64,000 bases of DNA, taken from Nostoc sp. FACHB-892. Its GTDB lineage: Bacteria; Cyanobacteriota; Cyanobacteriia; Cyanobacteriales; Nostocaceae. Location of the stretch: contig NZ_JACJTR010000005.1 of assembly GCF_014698795.1 (NCBI RefSeq), positions 1-64,000 on the forward strand. Direction: 5' to 3'. The stretch's first letter is position 1; each line of letters opens with the position of its first letter. Both the position numbers and the translations under genes were made by a program. The notes below the pieces were generated by a model. It did no database searches, had not been told where the DNA came from, and worked only from the letters and a program-made list of their open reading frames with translations. Below, one piece after another: positions 36,809 to 46,088 of the stretch.

Positions 36809-38239
36809 ATGCGTCGAACCAAAATCATTTGTACTGTTGGCCCGGCTACATCTGCACCTGAAAAGCTGCAAGCCTTGGTAAAAGCTGGAATGAACGTGGC
36901 ACGGCTGAATTTTTCCCACGGGGCTTATGAATTCCACGCCCAAACTGCTCACTATCTCAGACAAATTAGTACTGAGCAGCAAAAGCCGATCGCAATTATG
37001 CAAGACCTGTGTGGCCCGAAGATTCGTTTGGGAACTTTACCACCGGAAGGGTTAAATTTAGAAGCTGGTACTGAAGTCACCTTTGTTTTGCAAGAAAAGG
37101 GTGAGAGTATCGATGAACTACCCTTACCATTACCGACTTTGTTCGCAATGGTACGACCAGGCGAACCAATTTTGATTAATGATGGTCGCGTCAAGTTGAT
37201 TGTTACCGATCGCGATGCCGATCGCATTCGCGCTCAAGTAAAAATTGGCGGGTTAATTTCCACGCACAAAGGAGTAAACCTACCACAAACTCCTTTACCT
37301 GTTAGTTCGATCACCGAAAAAGACTTGCTGGATCTGCGCTTTGGGATTCAGTTGGGTGTAGACTGGGTAGCGGTGTCCTTTGTGCGATCGCCACAAGACT
37401 TAGAACCCGCCAAGCGAATGATTGAAGCAGCTGGTGCTTCCATCCGCTTAATTGCCAAAATCGAAAGAGCAGAAGCAGTAGAGAATTTTGACTCCATTCT
37501 GAAGGTTGCCGACGCGATTATGATTGCTCGTGGCGATTTAGGGGTAGAAGTGCCAATTCACGAAGTCCCCCTAATTCAAAAAGATATTATTCGCCGTTGC
37601 AATCGTGCTGGCAAGCCGGTGATTACAGCCACCCAAATGCTAGAGTCGATGATTAGCGCCCCCGATCCCACCCGCGCCGAAGCCACTGATGTTGCCAACT
37701 CCATCTTAGATGGGACGGATGCAGTAATGCTTTCTGGTGAAACAGCTGTCGGGCAATATCCCATCGCCGCCGTCGAGATGATGCACAATATCGCTGTGCG
37801 GACAGAACAGGCTTTAGATGAAGGTAGCAAACATGCTTGGTGTCATGAAGCAGGCAGTCTCAGCGTTACCGAATCTGTAGCAGAATCCGTGTGTCGCATT
37901 GCCTATGAAACAGGCTCACGGGCAATTCTCTGTAACACTTCATCAGGAAATACAGCGAGAATGGTGTCTAAATATCGCCCTACTTCTCCCATTATTGCCC
38001 TTACCCCTGATATTACCGCTTATCGCCAACTAGCGCTTTCTTGGGGTGTAGAAGCTTTGCTGATCCCACCAGTCCACAATGCCGAAGAGATGTTTACCAA
38101 TGTGGTGAACACAGTTGTAGACATGGGTTTAGCGAATAAGGGCGATAAAGTAGTTATTACCTCTGGTGTTCCAATTGGTAAATCAGGAACAACTAGCTTA
38201 ATTAAAGTGCATTCCATTGGACAGCCAATTTCTGCATAA
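36809..38239 (+). CDS. pyk: Pyruvate kinase
   Basis: A 476-residue pyruvate kinase that converts PEP and ADP to pyruvate and ATP. N-terminal RRTKIICTVGPATS and ARLNFSHG; the active-site helix VKIARGDLG-type motif appears as ADAIMIARGDLGVEVP; ETAVGQYP and the K+/Mg2+ ligands (IAKIERAEAV) are in place. The C-terminal domain ends VHSIGQPISA; it lacks the extra PEP-utiliser domain found in some cyanobacterial isozymes. It lies between gap and tal. Confidence 0.96.
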   Translation: MRRTKIICTVGPATSAPEKLQALVKAGMNVARLNFSHGAYEFHAQTAHYLRQISTEQQKPIAIMQDLCGPKIRLGTLPPEGLNLEAGTEVTFVLQEKGESIDELPLPLPTLFAMVRPGEPILINDGRVKLIVTDRDADRIRAQVKIGGLISTHKGVNLPQTPLPVSSITEKDLLDLRFGIQLGVDWVAVSFVRSPQDLEPAKRMIEAAGASIRLIAKIERAEAVENFDSILKVADAIMIARGDLGVEVPIHEVPLIQKDIIRRCNRAGKPVITATQMLESMISAPDPTRAEATDVANSILDGTDAVMLSGETAVGQYPIAAVEMMHNIAVRTEQALDEGSKHAWCHEAGSLSVTESVAESVCRIAYETGSRAILCNTSSGNTARMVSKYRPTSPIIALTPDITAYRQLALSWGVEALLIPPVHNAEEMFTNVVNTVVDMGLANKGDKVVITSGVPIGKSGTTSLIKVHSIGQPISA

Positions 38240-38388
38240 GGCACTTAGAATAGGGCTGTGGCTGAAGATAGTAAGCAAAATTGGGCAATGATTAAGAAAA
38301 ATTGCCAGAATCAGAATTGAAGGAAGAGTAAAGAGTGTAAAGAACTGGGGAATAAGTAAATCCTGTAACAAACATCACGGAGTATTTT

Positions 38389-39393
38389 ATGTCTAAGAAT
38401 TTACTGGAACAATTGCGACAAGTGACTGTTGTAGTCGCAGATACAGGGGATATCCAGGCAATTGAAAAGTTCAAACCCCAAGACGCCACCACCAATCCTT
38501 CGCTGATTACTGCTGCGGCGCAGATGCCAGAATATCAGGAAATTGTCGATCAAACTTTACTCCAAGCGAAGAAAGATGCTGGAGCCGGAGCCACCCAAGC
38601 ACAGATAGTTTCTCTAGCTTTTGACCGTTTGGCAGTTGCCTTTGGATTAAAAATTTTGCAAATCATTCCCGGTCGCGTGTCTACGGAAGTGGATGCTCGC
38701 TTGTCCTACGATACCGAAGCTACCCTAACTAAGGCACGGGAATTAATTGCTCAGTATAAAGCTGCTGGAATTGGCCGCGATCGCGTTTTAATTAAAATCG
38801 CCAGCACTTGGGAAGGTATTCGCGCTGCGGAAATTCTCGAAAAAGAAGGTATTCACTGTAACCTTACCTTATTGTTTGGTCTTCACCAAGCGATCGCCTG
38901 TGCAGAAGCCGGCATTACCCTAATTTCTCCCTTCGTCGGTCGGATTCTTGACTGGTACAAAAAAGATACCGGACGCGATAGCTACCCAGCAGCCGAAGAT
39001 CCAGGAGTTTTGTCCGTCACCAAAATCTACAACTACTACAAGAAATTCGGCTATAAAACCGAAGTTATGGGAGCTAGCTTCCGTAATATTGGTGAAATTA
39101 CTGAACTTGCAGGTAGTGATTTGCTGACCATTTCGCCATCACTTTTGGCTGAATTGCAAGCAACTGTTGGAGAACTGCCACGCAAACTCGATCCCGCCAA
39201 GGCAGCAAACTTGGAAATTGAAAAAATATCCATTGACAAAGCTACTTATGACAAGATGCACGCCGCTGACCGCATGGCAACCGACAAACTAGATGAGGGC
39301 ATCAAAGGTTTCACTAAGGCACTAGAAGACCTTGAAAAACTTTTGGCAGATCGACTAGTTCGCCTTGAAGGAGAGGTAGTAGCAGCTCATTAG
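38389..39393 (+). CDS. tal: Transaldolase
   Basis: A 334-residue class I transaldolase of the pentose phosphate pathway. [18 protein letters not shown] (about 26-44), [16 protein letters not shown] with the Schiff-base Lys (about 136), [18 protein letters not shown] and [14 protein letters not shown] are diagnostic for the TalB subfamily. Together with gap and pyk it supports sugar breakdown, which heterocysts and dark cells rely on. A strong inverted repeat follows. Confidence 0.96.
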   Translation: MSKNLLEQLRQVTVVVADTGDIQAIEKFKPQDATTNPSLITAAAQMPEYQEIVDQTLLQAKKDAGAGATQAQIVSLAFDRLAVAFGLKILQIIPGRVSTEVDARLSYDTEATLTKARELIAQYKAAGIGRDRVLIKIASTWEGIRAAEILEKEGIHCNLTLLFGLHQAIACAEAGITLISPFVGRILDWYKKDTGRDSYPAAEDPGVLSVTKIYNYYKKFGYKTEVMGASFRNIGEITELAGSDLLTISPSLLAELQATVGELPRKLDPAKAANLEIEKISIDKATYDKMHAADRMATDKLDEGIKGFTKALEDLEKLLADRLVRLEGEVVAAH

Positions 39394-39411
39394 AACGTAA
39401 CCATAGTTAGT

Positions 39412-39441
39412 GGTTAGTGGTTGAATCACCAACCACTAACC
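39412..39441. terminator. Bidirectional terminator-like hairpin
   Basis: GGTTAGTGGTTG (39412-39423) pairs perfectly with CAACCACTAACC (39430-39441) around a 6-base loop. It sits between two convergent genes, tal and the Arg/Tyr repeat gene. There is no T run, so function as a terminator is inferred from position. Confidence 0.5.
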
Positions 39442-39465
39442 ATTAGTTAGTTGCATCAGTCCTCA

Positions 39466-39915
39466 TTAATAACGACGGCGGATAATTTGGTATCGCCCGT
39501 AAGGCTGCCGTCGTTGGATAATCTGCCGTTGTCTAAACTGCTGCCGTGGTCGAATAATTTGATATCGTCCAAAAGAGCGCCGTGGTCGAATAATTTGATA
39601 TCGTCCAAAAGAGCGCCGTGGTCGAATAATTTGATATCGTCCAAAAGAGCGCCGTGGTCGAATATTTTGGTATCGTCCAAAGCGCTGCCGACGTCGGATA
39701 ATCTGCCGCCGTCGGATTATTCGGTATCGTCCTGGTCGCCGTTGAGCAATTAAAAGCTCTCCGGTTTTATCTCCTACTAAATTAGCCTCTGGTGCGGCGC
39801 TGTGTTCATTGCGAGCATTACTTAGAGAAATATCCTTTGCTTCAGCTAATGAGGGCGGATACACAAAAGCACATAGCAATAGCGCTATTGAAGATAACTT
39901 CTTGAAACCTTTCAT
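39466..39915 (-). CDS. Secreted Arg/Tyr-rich repeat protein
   Basis: A 149-residue protein with a signal peptide (MKGFKKLSSIALLLCAFVYP, cleavage probably near SLAEA-KD at about 26-28). After a 30-residue acidic-neutral stretch the rest is built from about 12-residue repeats of the form FGRYQIIRPRRS, at least four almost identical (36-bp DNA repeats between about 39540 and 39680). The mature part is extremely basic with regular Tyr and Ile. It may bind polyanions at the cell surface or sheath. I know no characterised relative. Translation on the opposite strand in phase also gives long repeats but lacks a signal and is a shadow. Confidence 0.75.
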   Translation of the reverse strand: MKGFKKLSSIALLLCAFVYPPSLAEAKDISLSNARNEHSAAPEANLVGDKTGELLIAQRRPGRYRIIRRRQIIRRRQRFGRYQNIRPRRSFGRYQIIRPRRSFGRYQIIRPRRSFGRYQIIRPRQQFRQRQIIQRRQPYGRYQIIRRRY

Positions 39916-40169
39916 GTTTTTGCTTCTACTAGACTTTTAGTAATAACTTTATTAAACACCTTAAAGCCAGCAGATTATTCTCCATCCACTTTTTTTAAAC
40001 TAATTTAGGATGAAATTGTGGATTTAAATTTCAGACTTATGGTTGATTCTAAATTAGAGTAAACTGTGTTAATAAATAGTGGTCATCCGAAAAATCTGTT
40101 TATATCATACTTTTGATATTTACAATCAAACTTACAATTATCTATAAAAGCGAGAGAGTATTTTTACAA

Positions 40170-40631
40170 GTGCGATCGCTTACATTTAACTTTCTTAAAC
40201 TTCTAATTAGATTGCAGTTTCCTAATGTTGAGGAAATTACAAGTAAGGAACTAGCTCAATTGCTATTAGATTCTGCAAAGCCGCGGCCATTAGTGCTAGA
40301 TGCACGAAGTCAGGCAGAGTATGCGGTGAGCCATATCGAAACAGCAGCGCATATAAACGCTCTTTCACCTGATTTAAGAGAACTTTCAATAGTTTCAAAA
40401 GGCAGACCAATTGTCCTATACTGTGCTGTTGGCTATCGTAGCGCTAAATTAGCCCAGCAGCTCGATAAAGCTGGGATGAAGTGCATTTATAACTTAAGCG
40501 GTGGAATTTTTGAGTGGGCAAATGAAGGAAGGCTCATTTTTAGAGACAAGCAACCGACACAGCTTGTACATCCTTACAATGCAATCTGGGGAAAACTGCT
40601 GAAAGCTAGTTACCATGCTCAGGAGCATTGA
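40170..40631 (+). CDS. Rhodanese-like protein
   Basis: A single rhodanese domain of about 153 residues from GTG 40170 (a TTG at 40113 would add 19). ITSKELAQLLLDS, LVLDARSQAEYAVSHIETA and the active-site loop CAVGYRS with catalytic Cys give the sulfurtransferase signature; YNLSGGIFEWANEG closes the domain. Such proteins carry persulfide sulfur for unknown acceptors. The start is uncertain because there is no ATG. It stands alone. Confidence 0.85.
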   Translation: MRSLTFNFLKLLIRLQFPNVEEITSKELAQLLLDSAKPRPLVLDARSQAEYAVSHIETAAHINALSPDLRELSIVSKGRPIVLYCAVGYRSAKLAQQLDKAGMKCIYNLSGGIFEWANEGRLIFRDKQPTQLVHPYNAIWGKLLKASYHAQEH

Positions 40632-41034
40632 AGTTTCTGCGATCGCTACTCTTGTAAAAACTACACAAGCTACTTCATTAGAGATTAAATTGGTACGTTA
40701 AGAAACGTACCCCATGAGCCAGGAAAATAAAAATTGAACTGGTGAGGTTATAAACAATAGATTGAAGTTTAGAAAAACCACTAGACAATTGAGAAAAATG
40801 GGTACTGACAATGGCAGTACCCTACCCCAGTCAAATCTACTACGCGACTACGTTAGAAAGAAGGCGCGTCTATGTAGGTTTATTTTCATAGTCAGACTGT
40901 AAACCCTGTAACCCAAAGCCTACAACTGATCTAAGCCCCAGCGATCGCCGTTTCTACGTCTAAGGATATAAGTTTATTTAATTTTGAGAGATTAATGAGA
41001 TATTAAGTTGAAAACGTTTTTCAGATAGAAACTT
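40632..41034. other. Intergenic region with two hairpins
   Basis: Contains GGTACGTT-AAGA-AACGTACC (40693-40712) and GGGTACTG...CAGTACCC (40800-40822), both 8-bp perfect stems. Neither is followed by a T run; they may be regulatory or repeat-derived. Promoter of the EF-hand gene is expected at the right end. Confidence 0.4.
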
Positions 41035-41268
41035 ATGACAACCGAGCAAGAGCTTCAATCTCTTTTTAATACTTTAGATACCGATCAAGACGGCAAAATC
41101 TCCATTAATGATCTTTTTTTAAGTCCTGGCCTAAGTGTAATCATCTCATCAGAAACAAATACCACTACTCCCCAGGAATTACTATTAAATTATGATTCAG
41201 ACAAAGACGGTAGTATTACCTTTGAAGAATTAAAGGAAGCAGTTGAGAAAGCAAACAATTTAACTTAG
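41035..41268 (+). CDS. Two-EF-hand calcium-binding protein (CSE-like)
   Basis: A 77-residue protein with two canonical EF-hand loops, DTDQDGKISIND (about 15-26) and DSDKDGSITFEE (about 50-61), each with acidic residues at positions 1, 3, 5 and 12. It matches in size and layout the calcium sensor CSE of filamentous cyanobacteria, which affects photosynthesis and heterocyst formation in Anabaena. It is followed by a strong terminator and convergent nblA. Confidence 0.85.
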   Translation: MTTEQELQSLFNTLDTDQDGKISINDLFLSPGLSVIISSETNTTTPQELLLNYDSDKDGSITFEELKEAVEKANNLT

Positions 41269-41303
41269 CAGTCAAAAAAAACCAATACCAAATACCAATA
41301 CCC

Positions 41304-41339
41304 AAAATCCCTCTAAGCGCCCACGTTTTGAGGGATTTT
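41304..41339. terminator. Terminator between the EF-hand gene and nblA
   Basis: AAAATCCCTC (41304-41313) pairs with GAGGGATTTT (41330-41339), a perfect 10-bp stem with A/T tracts on both sides, suitable for transcripts from either convergent gene. Confidence 0.75.
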
Positions 41340-41405
41340 CATGAAAAAGACAATTGTGTGTTCGTTATATTCTCAGTAGCTAAAACTAACCTTGCGAGGT
41401 TTGTT

Positions 41406-41603
41406 TTAGCCCAAAATTGAGTCTGAATCAAGTTCCCACTTATGTTTGAGCAATTCTTGATAAGTAGCTTCCCTAGCTATCATCTGCTTATAGAGCATCA
41501 GCAAAAACTCTTGAGCTTGTTCACGGGACATCTGCTTTACTTGATCAGAGAATGTTCTAAGGCTAAATTCTTGTTCTAAAGATAATTCAATGGGTTGATT
41601 CAT
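41406..41603 (-). CDS. nblA: Phycobilisome degradation protein NblA
   Basis: A 65-residue helical protein. IELSLEQEFSLRTFSDQV and LLMLYKQMIAREATYQELLK are the family signatures, including the C-terminal residues that bind phycobiliproteins. NblA targets phycobilisomes to Clp protease under nitrogen or other starvation. It is transcribed toward the EF-hand gene. Regulation by nitrogen is known for the family, but I did not find a clear NtcA box. Confidence 0.93.
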   Translation of the reverse strand: MNQPIELSLEQEFSLRTFSDQVKQMSREQAQEFLLMLYKQMIAREATYQELLKHKWELDSDSILG

Positions 41604-42380
41604 CGCTTTTATTACTTACTCTTTTATTTGGGGCAAATATTGCTTTATATAAATAAATATTACGATAACTTTACAAAACCTAAAGGTGTGGAAACCGTAC
41701 TAAGTAGGTTAGAATGCCGTATCTGCTGCTAAAAACCTTGATATCACTCCATTGTGGCAACCCAAGTAAAAACCTAACTTCTAAAGTTTCTTACCTTGAG
41801 GTTTTTAAAATCATTTTTAGCCTCTGCTTCCGGCTTGCGATCGCCTACGGCCGGCGAAACAGCGCCATCGCTCAAAAGAAGAGATGGGCAATACAATTAT
41901 TCCTTTGGGCAAGAGTGATGAGCGTTGCGGCGTGATGCTGGAGTTTGAGAATGTGAAGATGACAAATTTACTTAACTGGTGGCAGATGCCCCACAGTGGA
42001 CTGAATGGATGGTTTGATTTATTCGGCATAGAATCAAAATTGGAGATGTCCACGCCTTAAGTAAGGCGTTGGGGAGAAAGCTACCTTTATCAAAGAAAGT
42101 GCCATTCGATTGGCACTATCGTTTACGAGATGCTAAAAATAGCACCTCGCAAACCGTAATGCTTGGATAGCAAAGCACTAATCAAAGGTTAGAATATTTT
42201 GAAGCTTTGGGCTATTCATTAGGATCAGGGTTCAGGCATTTCCACGTCTGACTGGGAGCAATGGGAGTGATTGCATCTTTAAAAGATAGATAGGTCTGTG
42301 CTTTTACCGTGCCGAAAGGCATCTAGTTTAAACCTTTTTTTCATACTCGAATTACTATAAAAATTATTATACGCATCACT
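41604..42380. other. Gene-poor region with decayed reading frames
   Basis: 777 bp without an intact gene. The left part is the nblA promoter. A possible pseudogene lies at 41887-42180. The rest shows no pattern I can interpret. Confidence 0.4.
41887..42160 (+). pseudogene. Possible frameshifted remnant of an unknown protein
   Basis: One frame from ATG 41887 gives about 58 residues (MGNTIIPLGKSDERCGVMLE...) to a stop near 42060. Shifted by one frame and continuing past it are VADAPQWTEWMV, a stop, then RIKIGDVHALSKALGRKLPL and FDWHYRLRDAKNSTSQ. The change of frame with protein-like composition suggests one damaged gene. I cannot name the family. Confidence 0.3.
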
Positions 42381-42806
42381 ATGCCCCCTTCCATGCTTAA
42401 ACTTTCACTAATCTCAGCTACTATGATATGCACGCAATTACAGGGTATTGCGTCTGCCCAAAGTAACCCACGTTCTGCTTTTCAGGTAATTAAGGTGCAA
42501 GAATTTATCTCTTCTAACCGTATTAAAGTTACTATTCCAAAAGCTGTGGCTGTACAATTGTTTAGCAACTTAGAAGAACAAGAAGGAAGAAAGTCTGAGG
42601 ACATTTCAGTTGCGTATCCTACACAAAACACATCTGTAATTGTACATACCACAGTAGGTTTGGCTGATGATTCAGTGAGCGGGAAACGAAATCGCATCGA
42701 ATTGAGACGCAACAAAAATAAATGGGAAATTGTCTGGGTAGGTCGGCAATACAAGTGTCAACCAAATCGAGGTTATCAAGACTGGTCTGGCAGTCTTTGC
42801 TCATAA
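42381..42806 (+). CDS. Secreted hypothetical protein
   Basis: A 141-residue protein with a signal peptide (about residues 5-26, LKLSLISATMICTQLQGIAS-AQS). The mature part is mixed alpha/beta and ends with KCQPNRGYQDWSGSLCS, where two Cys could form a disulfide. RNRIELRRNKNKWEIVWVGRQ suggests a strand pair. I recognise similar cyanobacterial proteins but no function. Its 3' side is gene-poor. Confidence 0.65.
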   Translation: MPPSMLKLSLISATMICTQLQGIASAQSNPRSAFQVIKVQEFISSNRIKVTIPKAVAVQLFSNLEEQEGRKSEDISVAYPTQNTSVIVHTTVGLADDSVSGKRNRIELRRNKNKWEIVWVGRQYKCQPNRGYQDWSGSLCS

Positions 42807-43328
42807 TCGCGTTTTTAATCTTCGTCGGTCTGGCTTAATTGGTACTCCAGCCACCGTAATCAAATATATGAAGTAGTATTTTATTTAATGACAAGATGCG
42901 TGCAATTTTCACGCTTTTGGTGCAACGCTTCTGGGATGGGGGGAATGCGATCGCCTCGACAAGATTGCAGCACAAGTTCATAGGAAAACTAAACTACTTA
43001 TGGATTCATTTCTGCGATCGCACTTTAGTCTGACCAATAATGCTAGTTGATAAGCTGTTTTGAAACTCGTCAAACTGCGAGAGTGTAAAACTCGCCTTCT
43101 TCGTAGAGCAGATATAACCCTTTGAAACTTGGCGACATTTGACGACATTCAATACCAATATTCATTCAGGCGATCGCTGTCATGGCTTCTATTTATGTAA
43201 CAAATGATTGCAGACATCAGTCGATTGACCAAGTTTGTCTTATCTCAACTTGAGTTTTTTAAGGGCTAAAGAGAATCAACTCAAATATAAATTTTAATCA
43301 ATGATACTTAGAATTTATAAGCTATTTA
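42807..43328. other. Non-coding region
   Basis: 522 bp with several GCGATCGC octamers (HIP1) and no convincing gene on either strand. A 31-codon frame on the - strand near 43080-43170 is too short to call. Confidence 0.4.
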
Positions 43329-43598
43329 TTGATGATATTTCTTAAAAGTAAGAATTTGAAAATACAACTTGAGCATCCGCCATTGCTTTCGGAACTAGCG
43401 CAGCAAGTGGGAGTTAGTGTTCGTACTCTCCAGACAGGTTTTTCAGCACTTTTTAACACAACTGTCATGGGTTATTTGACACAGCAACGGCTGGAGAATG
43501 CCCAACTGCTAGTCCAGTCACTAACTCCCAGCAATCCCCCTGCCGTTTCGGGAAGTATTGTCACAATTACGGGAGTAGAAAACAAATCCCACGGATAA
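43329..43598 (+). pseudogene. Remnant of an AraC-family regulator
   Basis: 89 codons whose middle, PPLLSELAQQVGVSVRTLQTG followed by FNTTVMGYLTQQRLENAQLLV, matches the first part of an AraC-type helix-turn-helix domain. The second HTH and the sensor domain are missing and the tail (SNPPAVSGSIVTITGVENK) is unrelated. It is most likely a gene fragment rather than a working protein. Confidence 0.6.
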
Positions 43599-43812
43599 AG
43601 AAAGGTGTAGAGATAATTTTAGAGACAACCCTTGGTGAACAACTGCAACTGACAAAATGTGCCAATGTATGAGCAAGGGTTAAATAAAGACGTTGTAAAA
43701 ATATACATTTGAATTCTTGCGATCGCATTTGGATAATTTTACCCTTTACTGAAAATCCAGCGAATATTTACCTAACCATTAATAAATATATTAAACTTGT
43801 AATCATTGCCAT

Positions 43813-43856
43813 AAAAATGGCTTCTGCAAGTTATAAAACTTCTTCAGAAGCCATCA
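43813..43856. terminator. Hairpin downstream of glmS and the AraC remnant
   Basis: ATGGCTTCTGCAAG (from about 43817) pairs with CTTCAGAAGCCAT (to about 43855) across a short AT-rich loop with one mismatch region. It could end transcription from either side or be part of a repeat. Confidence 0.4.
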
Positions 43857-43864
43857 TCATTTAA

Positions 43865-44004
43865 TGTACAAGTATAAAAAAGTTGTACAATTTTGCAGTT
43901 TGTAACCCATACATTAGCGTTGGCATTCACGCGACTTATAAAAAGAAAGTTGTACAATTTTCTAAAAATTCGTCATATTGATAAATAAAAAAGTTGTACA
44001 ATTT
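43865..44004. repeat. Three identical 15-bp repeats AAAGTTGTACAATTT
   Basis: Exact direct copies at 43879-43893, 43946-43960 and 43990-44004, all in the same orientation, each centred on the palindrome TTGTACAA. A partial site AATGTACAAG starts at 43864. Spacing is 67 and 44 bp. The array lies about 200 bp beyond the 3' end of glmS. Confidence 0.8.
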
Positions 44005-44204
44005 ATCAAAACCTTACCATATAGGCTTTTCAGGCAATATATTTTCATTTGATCATTTGCTGAAAAAACCTCGGTCTACCTCTAGCTATAAAACATCTCT
44101 TGAAGGCGATCGCAATATCTACCCCCAAGAGTTATGTCCCAAATTTGTTATTTAATTTCCAACTTTTTTATTCCTCTACAATTTAATTTAAGTATAAAAT
44201 TATA

Positions 44205-46088
44205 CTATTCTACGGTGACACTTTTAGCAAGGTTACGAGGCTGATCGACATCCAAACCGCGACGGGCGGCAATATGATAAGCCAATAATTGCAGTGGAAC
44301 TACTGTCAGAATGGGAGAAAGTAATTCTTCTACATCAGAGATGGGAAGAAGATCGTTAAAAATTTCCGCAGCTTCGCCATCGTTGACGGGAGTCACACCA
44401 ATTAAGCGAGAATCTCTAGCTTTGGCTTCTTGGGCATTAGAAATAACTTTTTCGTACACACTACCAGGGATTGCGATCGCAACTACTGGTACTTTCGCAT
44501 CTAAAAGTGCGATTGGACCATGTTTCATCTCTCCAGCCGGATAACCTTCAGCGTGAATGTAGCTGATTTCTTTTAATTTCAACGCCCCCTCCAAAGCAAT
44601 AGGAAAGTTAATGCCCCTTCCCACAAAAATGAAATCTTTGGTTTCAGCGAATTCGTGGGCTAACTGTTCGGTTAAACTTTCTTGACTTTCTAAAGTTGCC
44701 TCAATTTCTTTAGGAATTTGTCGCAACCCGCTAATAATATTCTCTAATGTGTCTGGTGAAACCGTCTGGCGACGATAAGCTAAATCCAATGCTAAAGCAT
44801 AAAATGCCATCAGTTGAGCGGTAAAAGTTTTTGTCGCCGCTACTCCAATTTCAATTCCTGCCAGAGTACTGATGATATGCGGCATCATATGACCAAGGCT
44901 ACTTTCTGGACGATTAGTAATTCCTAGCAGTCGTGCTTGATATTTCGGTTCTTTCCCCTGGCGACGTTCTTTTTCCATCGTCAAAGCTGCTAAGGTATCA
45001 GCAGTTTCACCTGATTGGGTAACACCAACAATCAAGGTGTTGGGTGTCAATGGTGAGGGTGCATAGCGATACTCAGAAGCGTAATGTACCTGAGTAGAAA
45101 TTCCTGCAAGTTGTTCAAGTAAATATTTGCCGATTAATGCTGCGTGCCAACTAGTACCACAGGCAACAATTTGAATTTGTTCTAAATCGGTGTAAAAATC
45201 TTCTGGCAAACCCAGATTAATTGGCGATCGCTCAGATTGCCCTAAATTATTAAAGTAAGCTTCTAAACTAGCTCTTACTACCCCTGGTTGCTCATGGATT
45301 TCTTTGAGCATGAAGTGTTTGAATCCCTGCTTTTCTACCATTGCAGGATTGAAGTTGAGCAGCCGGGGTTGTTTTTTCAACCTGTCGCCAGCAAAATTGT
45401 AAATCTCAACGCCCAAAGGTGTGAGGCGGGCAATTTCGCCATTTTCTAGAGGTAGCACTGCACGGGTGTAGGCAACGATCGCAGGCGTGTCAGACGCACA
45501 AAAGAACTCCCCTTGCCCAAAACCAATTACCAAAGGTGCTTGCTGGCGAACAACAATCAATTCATCGGGGTAGTCAGCAGAAATCACTGCAAGTGCAAAC
45601 GCCCCGCGCAAACAGTTAACGGCTTGGCGAATTGCCTCTAGGAAGCCAGATGAGGGAGATGACGGGGGAACATCCTTTAAAAATTCGGCTATAAGATGGG
45701 GAATTACTTCTGTATCAGTTTCAGAAAGAAATTGGTGTCCTTTTCCTTTGAGTTCCTCGCGTAAGTCGCGGTAATTTTCGATAATGCCATTTTGCACCAC
45801 CGCCACTCGCTTTGCCGTATCCATGTGAGGATGGGCGTTGTACTCTTCTGGTTTTCCATGAGTTGCCCAGCGAGTGTGACCTATACCAATTTGGGCAGGC
45901 GTTTCTATTTGTTCCAGTTTAGAACGCAGGTTATGCAGTTTACCCTTCGCCCGCACGCAATTAACCTCACCTTCCCAAACAGTGGCGATTCCAGCCGAAT
46001 CGTAACCCCTATACTCTAGTTTTTCCAGCCCAGCCAGTAAAATGTCTGCCGCCGCTTGAGTGCCTATATATCCAACGATTCCGCACAT
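44205..46088 (-). CDS. glmS: Glutamine-fructose-6-phosphate aminotransferase
   Basis: A 627-residue GlmS that makes glucosamine-6-phosphate, the entry to cell-wall amino sugars. Cys2 of MCGIVGYIG is the glutaminase nucleophile; GHTRWATHGKPEEYNAHPH is the glutamine-binding part; two SIS domains follow (VACGTSWHAALIGKYLLEQL, QSGETADTLAAL, GRGINFPIALEGALKLKEIS) and the C-terminus ends PRNLAKSVTVE. Full length. psaC is upstream on the same strand with a terminator between. The region downstream of glmS is the classic Tn7 attachment site in other bacteria. Confidence 0.97.
   Translation of the reverse strand: MCGIVGYIGTQAAADILLAGLEKLEYRGYDSAGIATVWEGEVNCVRAKGKLHNLRSKLEQIETPAQIGIGHTRWATHGKPEEYNAHPHMDTAKRVAVVQNGIIENYRDLREELKGKGHQFLSETDTEVIPHLIAEFLKDVPPSSPSSGFLEAIRQAVNCLRGAFALAVISADYPDELIVVRQQAPLVIGFGQGEFFCASDTPAIVAYTRAVLPLENGEIARLTPLGVEIYNFAGDRLKKQPRLLNFNPAMVEKQGFKHFMLKEIHEQPGVVRASLEAYFNNLGQSERSPINLGLPEDFYTDLEQIQIVACGTSWHAALIGKYLLEQLAGISTQVHYASEYRYAPSPLTPNTLIVGVTQSGETADTLAALTMEKERRQGKEPKYQARLLGITNRPESSLGHMMPHIISTLAGIEIGVAATKTFTAQLMAFYALALDLAYRRQTVSPDTLENIISGLRQIPKEIEATLESQESLTEQLAHEFAETKDFIFVGRGINFPIALEGALKLKEISYIHAEGYPAGEMKHGPIALLDAKVPVVAIAIPGSVYEKVISNAQEAKARDSRLIGVTPVNDGEAAEIFNDLLPISDVEELLSPILTVVPLQLLAYHIAARRGLDVDQPRNLAKSVTVE

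Larger units (their letters stand above)
43599..44204. other. Intergenic region downstream of glmS with TTGTACAA array
   Basis: 606 bp, AT-rich, no gene. A probable hairpin pairs AAAATGGCTTCTGCAAG with CTTCAGAAGCCAT near 43813-43855. The main feature is the array of AAAGTTGTACAATTT copies at 43879-44004, listed separately. Confidence 0.5.

Noticed and set aside
39456..39753. Frames with long repeats opposite or beside the Arg/Tyr protein gene
   Set aside because: They are phase-shadows of the 36-bp repeat; only the - strand frame has a signal peptide and start.
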